Part shown: one piece after another, positions 58,832 through 64,000 of the stretch | Numbering within the stretch: position 1 is the stretch's first letter | Layout: every line of letters starts with the position of its first letter | Assembly: GCA_963784645.1 (NCBI GenBank) | Contig: CAWARY010000002.1 | Location: forward strand, 186,001 to 250,000 | DNA length: 64,000 bases | Direction: 5' to 3' | DNA from: JBBRVW01 sp963784645 | GTDB taxonomy: Bacteria; Actinomycetota; Actinomycetes; JACCUZ01 | Notes under the pieces: generated by a model | Seen by the model: the letters and a program-made list of their open reading frames with translations, nothing else | Databases searched by the model: none | Told to the model about the DNA's origin: nothing | Made by a program: the position numbers and the translations under genes

Positions 58832-60132
58832 AGCGATCGCTCGTCGACGATGCGGCGCATCTTGCCGACCGACCGCTCGATGCCGTCCGGCTCCACCACC
58901 TCGACCGCGACCGAGACCCCGATCGAGGCCTTCACCAGACCGACCAGCGCGCGGCCGGCGTCGGCTGCTGCCGCGGGCGCGGCCGCAGGACGCCGCTCGA
59001 CCCGCACCGTCATCGAGTCGAGCCGGCCGTCGCGCCGCAGGACGCACTGGAAGTGCGGCGACAGCTCGGGGGTCCGCAGGATCAGCTCCTCGACCTGGGT
59101 CGGGAACAGGTTCACCCCTCGCAGGATGATCATGTCGTCGGAGCGACCGGTGACCTTCTCCATCCGGCGCATCGGCCGGGCCGTGCCGGGCAGCAGCCGG
59201 GTGAGGTCACGGGTGCGGTAGCGCACCACCGGCATCGCCTGCTTCGTGAGCGACGTGAACACCAGCTCGCCCACCTCGCCGTCCGGCAGCACCGCACCGC
59301 TGATCGGGTCGACGACCTCCGGGTAGAAGTGGTCCTCCCACACGTGCAGCCCGTCCTTGGTCTCGACGCACTCCTGCGCGACACCCGGCCCCATCACCTC
59401 GGACAGCCCGTAGATGTCGACCGCGTGCATGTCGAGCCGTCCCTCGAGCTCGGCGCGCATGTCGTCGGTCCAGGGCTCGGCACCGAAGATGCCGACCTGC
59501 AGCGATGTCGAGCGCGGGTCGATGCCCTGGCGCTCCATCTCGTCGACGACCGCGAGCATGTACGACGGCGTCACCATCACGACCTCCGGCTCGAAGTCGC
59601 GGATCAGCATGACCTGCCGCTCGGTCATCCCGCCGGACACCGGGATCACGGTGCAGCCCAGCGCCTCAGCGCCGTAGTGCGCGCCGAGCCCACCGGTGAA
59701 CAGGCCGTAGCCATATGCCACGTGCACCCGGTCGCCCGGTCGGCCGCCGGCGGCCCGGATCGAACGGGCCATCACCGTCGACCAGGTGTTGATGTCGTCG
59801 GCCGTGTAGCCCACGACGGTGGGCCGGCCGGTGGTGCCGGACGATGCGTGGATGCGGCTCACCTGCTCGCGTGGCACGGCGAACATGCCGAACGGGTACT
59901 GGTCGCGCAGGTCCTGCTTGGCGGTGAACGGGAAGCGGGCGAGGTCGTCGAGCGACCGGCAGTCGTCCGGGTGCACGCCCGCCGCCTCGAAGGCCGCGCG
60001 GTAGTGCGGCACGTTGTCGTACGCGTGCCGCAGCGACCACTGCAGCCGCTCCAGCTGCAGCCCGCGCAGCTCGTCGACCGACGACCGCTCGACCGGGTCG
60101 AGGGTGGACGGATCGGGTGTGCGGTCCTGCAC
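58828..60132 (-). CDS. paaK: phenylacetate-CoA ligase
   Basis: 434 residues from a GTG with GGAGG five bases upstream, the normal family length. AMP-binding core HASSGTTGRPTVVGYT, GYGLFTGGLGAHYGAEALG, GIFGAEPWTDDMR, DIYGLSEVMGPGVA, VFTSLTKQAMPVVRYRTRDL, DDMIILRGVNLFPTQVEE. Activates phenylacetate to its CoA thioester, the entry to the paa pathway. No other paa genes are in the window, so a broader aryl-acid role is possible. Confidence 0.94.
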   Translation of the reverse strand: MQDRTPDPSTLDPVERSSVDELRGLQLERLQWSLRHAYDNVPHYRAAFEAAGVHPDDCRSLDDLARFPFTAKQDLRDQYPFGMFAVPREQVSRIHASSGTTGRPTVVGYTADDINTWSTVMARSIRAAGGRPGDRVHVAYGYGLFTGGLGAHYGAEALGCTVIPVSGGMTERQVMLIRDFEPEVVMVTPSYMLAVVDEMERQGIDPRSTSLQVGIFGAEPWTDDMRAELEGRLDMHAVDIYGLSEVMGPGVAQECVETKDGLHVWEDHFYPEVVDPISGAVLPDGEVGELVFTSLTKQAMPVVRYRTRDLTRLLPGTARPMRRMEKVTGRSDDMIILRGVNLFPTQVEELILRTPELSPHFQCVLRRDGRLDSMTVRVERRPAAAPAAAADAGRALVGLVKASIGVSVAVEVVEPDGIERSVGKMRRIVDERSL

Positions 60133-60208
60133 CAACGCCTCCTCGCCGGGCGCCGTACCCCGAAGTCCCTGGCACGCGCGGCCCGCTGCTGTCACCCTTG
60201 CCGTCGCC

Positions 60209-61528
60209 ATGAGCAACCACGACGACCTCCCGACACCCCACCACACGTCCGCCGCGCGCGGAGCCCGCAGGTTCCCCCTGCCCGCGGTCCTGCGTGACGA
60301 GCCGCAGTACCGGCTGCTGTTCTTCGGCCAGGTGCTGTCGATCCTGGGCGACCGCGTCACGATGGTGGTGCTGCCGTTCGCCGTGCTCGCCGTGGGCGGC
60401 CACGTCGGCGACGTCGCCATCGTGTCGGCGGCGCAGTTCCTGCCGTTCGCGGTCCTGGCGCTGCCCGCAGGCGTGTGGGCGGACCGGCTGGACCGGAAGA
60501 AGATCCTCGTCGCCAGCGACGTCACCCGCTTCGCGTGCCAGCTGCTGGCCGGCGTCCTGCTCGTGACCGACCAGGCGCAGGTCGTGCATCTCGCCGCGAT
60601 CGCCGCGGTGTACGGCGCCGCCGACGCGTTCTTCGCCCCGGCCTTCACCGGCCTGCTGCCCGGCACCGTCGCACCGGTGAACCTGCAGCCGGCGAACGCC
60701 CTGCGTGGCCTCAGCTACTCCACCGGGTCGATCGCCGGGCCGGTCCTCGGCGGCCTGCTGGTCGCCGGCGTCGGCGAGGGCGGCGCGTTCCTCTTCGACG
60801 CGGCGACCTTCGCGGTGTCCATCGCCTGCCTGATCCCGCTCCGGGCGCGCGTGGTCGCCGACGTGCTGCACGACGAGGACCCGCAGGCCAGCACGGACCA
60901 TTTCCTCACCAGCCTCAAGCAGGGCTGGTCGGAGGTCCGCAGCCGCTCGTGGGTCACGGCGTTCCTCGGCGGGATGGCGTCGTACCACGTCGTCGTGCTG
61001 CCGGCGATCTTCGTGCTGGGCCCGGTGCTGGCCGCCCGGGAGCTCGACGGCGCCTCGTCGTGGGCGCTGATCACCGCGGGCTTCGGCCTCGGCTCGGTCC
61101 TCGGCGACCTGCTGCTGCTGCGCTGGAAGCCGCGGTTCGCCTTGCGGGTGGCGGCCCTGATGCTGATCGGCGCCTCCTGCCAGGCGGCCTTCATCGGCAG
61201 CGGCCTCGGCACCTGGGCCATCGCCGGCCTCGAGGTGTTAGCCGGCATCTGTGTCACCGGCACGTTCACGCTGTGGGAGACCTCGCTGCAGGAGCACATC
61301 CCGGACCGCGCGCTGTCGCGGGTGTCGAGCTACGACTACCTCACGAGCGCCGGTCTCATCCCGCTGGGCAACCTCACCATCGGCTTCGTCACGGCGGCTA
61401 TCGGGCTGCACCACGCGCTGTACGCGATGACGGTGCTCGGGGTGGCGGCCGCTCTCGCCGTCGCCGCGGTCCCCGCCGTCCGCTCCCTCCCGCGAGCCGA
61501 GCCGGAGGTGGCCGCCACGGCATCCTGA
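60209..61528 (+). CDS. MFS transporter (drug-efflux type)
   Basis: 439 residues with about 12 helices. FFGQVLSILGDRVTMVVLPF at the first helix and the inter-helix motif GVWADRLDRKKILVASD (MFS motif A). Similar to MFS_3/enterobactin-exporter-like proteins. Substrate unknown. ATG at 60209; divergent from paaK. Confidence 0.92.
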   Translation: MSNHDDLPTPHHTSAARGARRFPLPAVLRDEPQYRLLFFGQVLSILGDRVTMVVLPFAVLAVGGHVGDVAIVSAAQFLPFAVLALPAGVWADRLDRKKILVASDVTRFACQLLAGVLLVTDQAQVVHLAAIAAVYGAADAFFAPAFTGLLPGTVAPVNLQPANALRGLSYSTGSIAGPVLGGLLVAGVGEGGAFLFDAATFAVSIACLIPLRARVVADVLHDEDPQASTDHFLTSLKQGWSEVRSRSWVTAFLGGMASYHVVVLPAIFVLGPVLAARELDGASSWALITAGFGLGSVLGDLLLLRWKPRFALRVAALMLIGASCQAAFIGSGLGTWAIAGLEVLAGICVTGTFTLWETSLQEHIPDRALSRVSSYDYLTSAGLIPLGNLTIGFVTAAIGLHHALYAMTVLGVAAALAVAAVPAVRSLPRAEPEVAATAS

Positions 61529-61532
61529 TCCG

Positions 61533-62069
61533 TCAGGTGCCGGCCAGCCGGTCGAGCAGCCGGTCGAGGAACGCGACCTGGCCCTTGACCACCAGCTCCC
61601 GGGCGGTCGCCACGTCGACCCAGGCGAACCGGTCCAGCTCGGGGAACTCCGCGGTCCGTCCGGAGCGCGGCGGCCACTCGATCGTGAAGGTGTTGCTCGC
61701 GCAGGCCGCGGCATCGAGGTCACCCTCGACCGCCCAGAGCGTCACCACCTTGCCGCCGGACTGCCGGACGCTGCCGAGCTCCAGCAGGTCGCCGGCCGGC
61801 ACCGCCTGACCGGTCTCCTCGACGAACTCACGGTGGGCCGCCACCAGCGGCGCCTCGTCCGGCTCGTGCTCGCCCTTCGGCGCCGACCAGGCGTGCTCCT
61901 GCTTGCGGGTCCAGAACGGGCCGCCGAGGTGCCCGAGCAAGACGTCGACACCCGCCACGCCTGTCCCGGCCGATGCTGCCGCCCCGGCCGTCCCGCCGGC
62001 CCCGGCGGCCCCGGCGGCGCCGGTGCGTCGGAAGACCAGGATCCCTGCGCTGCGCATCCCGGTCGCCAT
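61533..62069 (-). CDS. NUDIX hydrolase
   Basis: 178 residues from ATG 62069 (a second Met four codons later is possible). The N-terminal strand SAGILVFRR is followed by an unusual Gly/Ala-rich linker (about residues 15-35). NUDIX box region KGEHEPDEAPLVAAHREFVEETG intact (REFVEETG); later WPPRSGRTAEFPELDRFAWV, as in diadenosine-polyphosphate-type NUDIX proteins. Convergent with the MFS gene (4-bp gap), divergent from thioredoxin. Confidence 0.9.
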   Translation of the reverse strand: MATGMRSAGILVFRRTGAAGAAGAGGTAGAAASAGTGVAGVDVLLGHLGGPFWTRKQEHAWSAPKGEHEPDEAPLVAAHREFVEETGQAVPAGDLLELGSVRQSGGKVVTLWAVEGDLDAAACASNTFTIEWPPRSGRTAEFPELDRFAWVDVATARELVVKGQVAFLDRLLDRLAGT

Positions 62070-62150
62070 GTCGACATCCTCCCGGAAGCAACCTGCGGCT
62101 CCCGGCGTTGTCCCCATGACACCGCTTCCCCGGCTCCCAGGAGAGACAGC

Positions 62151-62525
62151 ATGGCCACCCTCGAGGCGACCACCACCAACTTCGACTCGCTCGTCGACGC
62201 CGACGGCATCACCCTCGTCGACTTCTGGGCCGAGTGGTGCGGCCCGTGCCGGATGTTCGGCCCGGTCTTCGAAGCCGCGTCGCAGCAGCACGACGACATC
62301 ACCTTCGCCAAGGTCGACACCGAGGCCGAGCGTGAGCTCGCCGCCCAGGCGTCCATCAGCTCGATCCCGACCCTGATGGCGTTCCGTGACGGGATCCTCG
62401 TCTACGCCCAGCCCGGTGCGCTGCCGGCGCCCGCGCTCGAGCAGCTGATCACCGCCGTGCGCGAGCTGGACATGGACGACGTGCGCCGGCAGCTGGCCGC
62501 CCAGGAGGGCCAGCACCAGCACTGA
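62151..62525 (+). CDS. thioredoxin
   Basis: 124 residues, active-site WCGPC in LVDFWAEWCGPCRMFGPVFE, cis-Pro in SSIPTLMAF. Cytosolic disulfide reductase. The C-terminal helix is extended with a His/Gln-rich tail. ATG with AGGAGA upstream. Confidence 0.95.
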   Translation: MATLEATTTNFDSLVDADGITLVDFWAEWCGPCRMFGPVFEAASQQHDDITFAKVDTEAERELAAQASISSIPTLMAFRDGILVYAQPGALPAPALEQLITAVRELDMDDVRRQLAAQEGQHQH

Positions 62526-62638
62526 CCCGACTCCGTCAGCTGCTCGTCAGCCGCGGGCCGCCGGATACGGCGGCCTGCGGCTGACACGGGAGTGGGGGTG
62601 ACGGAACGTCCGGGCCACCTCGGTCGTCAGACTGAGAC

Positions 62639-64000
62639 GTGCGCCCGCCCCGCCCGCGCACCCGCCTGCTGGTGGGTGCCGCCCTGCTCGCCGTGATCGG
62701 CGTGGTCCTGCTCACGACCCGGCAGGCGGCCCCGCTCGCGCCGCTGCGCCGGGGCCCGACCGCCGGCGCGGCGCGCGCGGGCATCAGCCGGATCAAGCAC
62801 GTCGTCGTGGTGATGCAGGAGAACCGGTCCTTCGACTCGTACTTCGGCACCTTCCCCGGTGCCGACGGCTTCCCCCGCGCGGCGGACGGCTCGATCGACG
62901 TCTGCCTGCCCAGCCCGATCCGCGGCGGTGGCTGCCTGGCGCCCTACCACGACGTCAAGGACGTCAACGGCGGTGGACCGCACGGTCACGCCGACGCCGT
63001 CGCCGACGTGGCGAACGGAGCCATGGACGGCTTCCTCGCGCGGGCCGAGAAGGCCCGCCTGCACGGCGGCTGCTCGGACCCGAACGATCCCGAGTGCCTG
63101 AGCGCCTCCGAGCGCGATGTCATGGGCTACCACGACGGGCGCGACATCCCGAACTACTGGGCCTACGCGAAGCAGTTCGTGCTGCAGGACCACATGTTCC
63201 AACCGGACACGTCGTGGAGCCTGCCGGCCCACCTGTTCACGGTCTCGGAGTGGTCGGCGCGCTGCGGCGACGACGGCCCCGGCTCGTGCACCAACGAGGT
63301 GGGGCACCCGGGCGATCCACCGGACTTCAACACCGCCCGGCACCCGAATGCGCAGCCGCCGACGTACGCCTGGACCGACCTCACCTACCTGCTGCACAGA
63401 GCACACGTGTCGTGGCGCTACTACGTCGCGAAGGGGGACGAGCCGGACTGCGCGAACGACACGCTGCTCACCTGCCCGCGGGTGCCGCAGAGCGCGAGCA
63501 CCCCCGGCATCTGGAACCCGCTGCCGTACTTCACGACCGTGCGGGACGACGGGCAGCTGAAGAACATCGTGTCCGTGCAGCACTTCCTCACCGCCGCGCA
63601 GACGGGGCGGCTGCCGTCGGTCAGCTGGGTCGTGCCGTCCGAAGCGGTCAGTGAGCACCCGCGGTCGCCGGTCAGCGCCGGGCAGTCGTACGTCACCGGG
63701 CTGGTGAACGCGGTGATGTCAGGACCGGACTGGGCGTCGACCGCGATCTTCCTCACCTGGGACGACTGGGGCGGCTTCTACGACCACGTCGCGCCGCCGG
63801 TCGTCGACGCCAACGGCTACGGCCTGCGGGTGCCCGGCATCGTCATCAGCCCGTACGCACGGCGGGGGTACATCGACCACCAGACCCTGAGCTTCGACGC
63901 GTACGCCAAGTTCATCGAGGACCGTTTCCTGCACGGACAGCGGCTGGACCCCGCGAACGACGGGCGCCCCGACCCGCGGCCCGGCGTGCGGGAGAACGAC
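62639..64000 (+). CDS. secreted phosphoesterase of the phospholipase C/acid phosphatase family (3' end outside window)
   Basis: 454 residues visible, running off the right edge. GTG start; an N-terminal signal anchor (RPRTRLLVGAALLAVIGVVLL) precedes the catalytic domain, which opens with HVVVVMQENRSFDSYFGTFP (metal-binding and nucleophile region of PF04185). Later motifs: DHMFQPDTSWSLPAHLFTVS, SWVVPSEAVSEHPRSP, FLTWDDWGGFYDHVAPP, GIVISPYARRGYI. Members are phospholipases C or phosphatases; the substrate cannot be read. Weak ribosome site. Confidence 0.92.
   Translation, partial: MRPPRPRTRLLVGAALLAVIGVVLLTTRQAAPLAPLRRGPTAGAARAGISRIKHVVVVMQENRSFDSYFGTFPGADGFPRAADGSIDVCLPSPIRGGGCLAPYHDVKDVNGGGPHGHADAVADVANGAMDGFLARAEKARLHGGCSDPNDPECLSASERDVMGYHDGRDIPNYWAYAKQFVLQDHMFQPDTSWSLPAHLFTVSEWSARCGDDGPGSCTNEVGHPGDPPDFNTARHPNAQPPTYAWTDLTYLLHRAHVSWRYYVAKGDEPDCANDTLLTCPRVPQSASTPGIWNPLPYFTTVRDDGQLKNIVSVQHFLTAAQTGRLPSVSWVVPSEAVSEHPRSPVSAGQSYVTGLVNAVMSGPDWASTAIFLTWDDWGGFYDHVAPPVVDANGYGLRVPGIVISPYARRGYIDHQTLSFDAYAKFIEDRFLHGQRLDPANDGRPDPRPGVREND

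Overview
The window is a very GC-rich chromosomal segment with features of an actinobacterium (Actinomycetota): a dnaK-grpE-dnaJ-hspR-clpB heat-shock locus with HspR (HAIR) operators, a dCTP deaminase of the mycobacterial bifunctional deaminase/dUTPase type, an EtfD-like membrane Fe-S oxidoreductase, an NgcEFG-type sugar importer with no ATPase gene beside it, and many GTG starts with ATGA/GTGA/TGATG overlaps. Nothing seen fixes the genus.

Layout. 1-5631: heat-shock operon on the minus strand (clpB cut by the window edge), with a one-base frameshift in dnaJ. 5690-17000: a secreted M4 metalloprotease, small conserved proteins, the EtfD-like protein, a secreted subtilase with a tryptophan-rich pentapeptide-repeat tail, and a GGDEF-EAL protein. 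17010-18629: dcd, interrupted at its active site by a 348-residue intein with the W-C-T signature of class 3 inteins and a LAGLIDADG endonuclease domain. 18695-24312: a tRNA-Gly gene carrying an integrated island of about 5.6 kb. The island is bounded by 53-bp direct repeats of the tRNA 3' half. It holds an integrase remnant, an intact IS481-family element with a 6-bp target duplication, a four-gene amino-acid-related cluster, and a toxin-antitoxin pair next to the far end.

24404-45571: after a GrpB-NUDIX fusion and a GNAT gene comes a long amino-sugar salvage locus. Secreted NagZ and NamZ, a penicillin-binding-like hydrolase and a MurR/RpiR regulator form one minus-strand operon. A ROK repressor, a BadF-type kinase, a UPF0309 SIS protein, an NgcEFG-like ABC importer, a DUF5107 protein, an SDR, a ROK kinase, a double-SIS deaminase/isomerase, NagA and NagB follow. 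Together they would release MurNAc and GlcNAc from peptidoglycan, import and phosphorylate them, and feed fructose-6-phosphate into glycolysis. No recognisable MurQ etherase and no PTS (MurP) gene is present, so other genes must fill those steps.

45650-54000: a membrane protein, two paralogous small proteins, and a reactive-sulfur module (CstR-like repressor, MMPL transporter, rhodanese, persulfide-dioxygenase-like/rhodanese fusion, TauE/SafE exporter) with three matching ATAC-N8-GTAT sites. A MarR-azoreductase pair follows, with a near-perfect 22-bp palindrome in its promoter. 54107-64000: small enzymes, an AraC-DinB fusion, lpd, a decayed trypsin gene among palindromic repeats, a pentapeptide-repeat protein, paaK, an MFS exporter, a NUDIX protein, thioredoxin, and a phospholipase-C-like phosphoesterase cut by the right edge.
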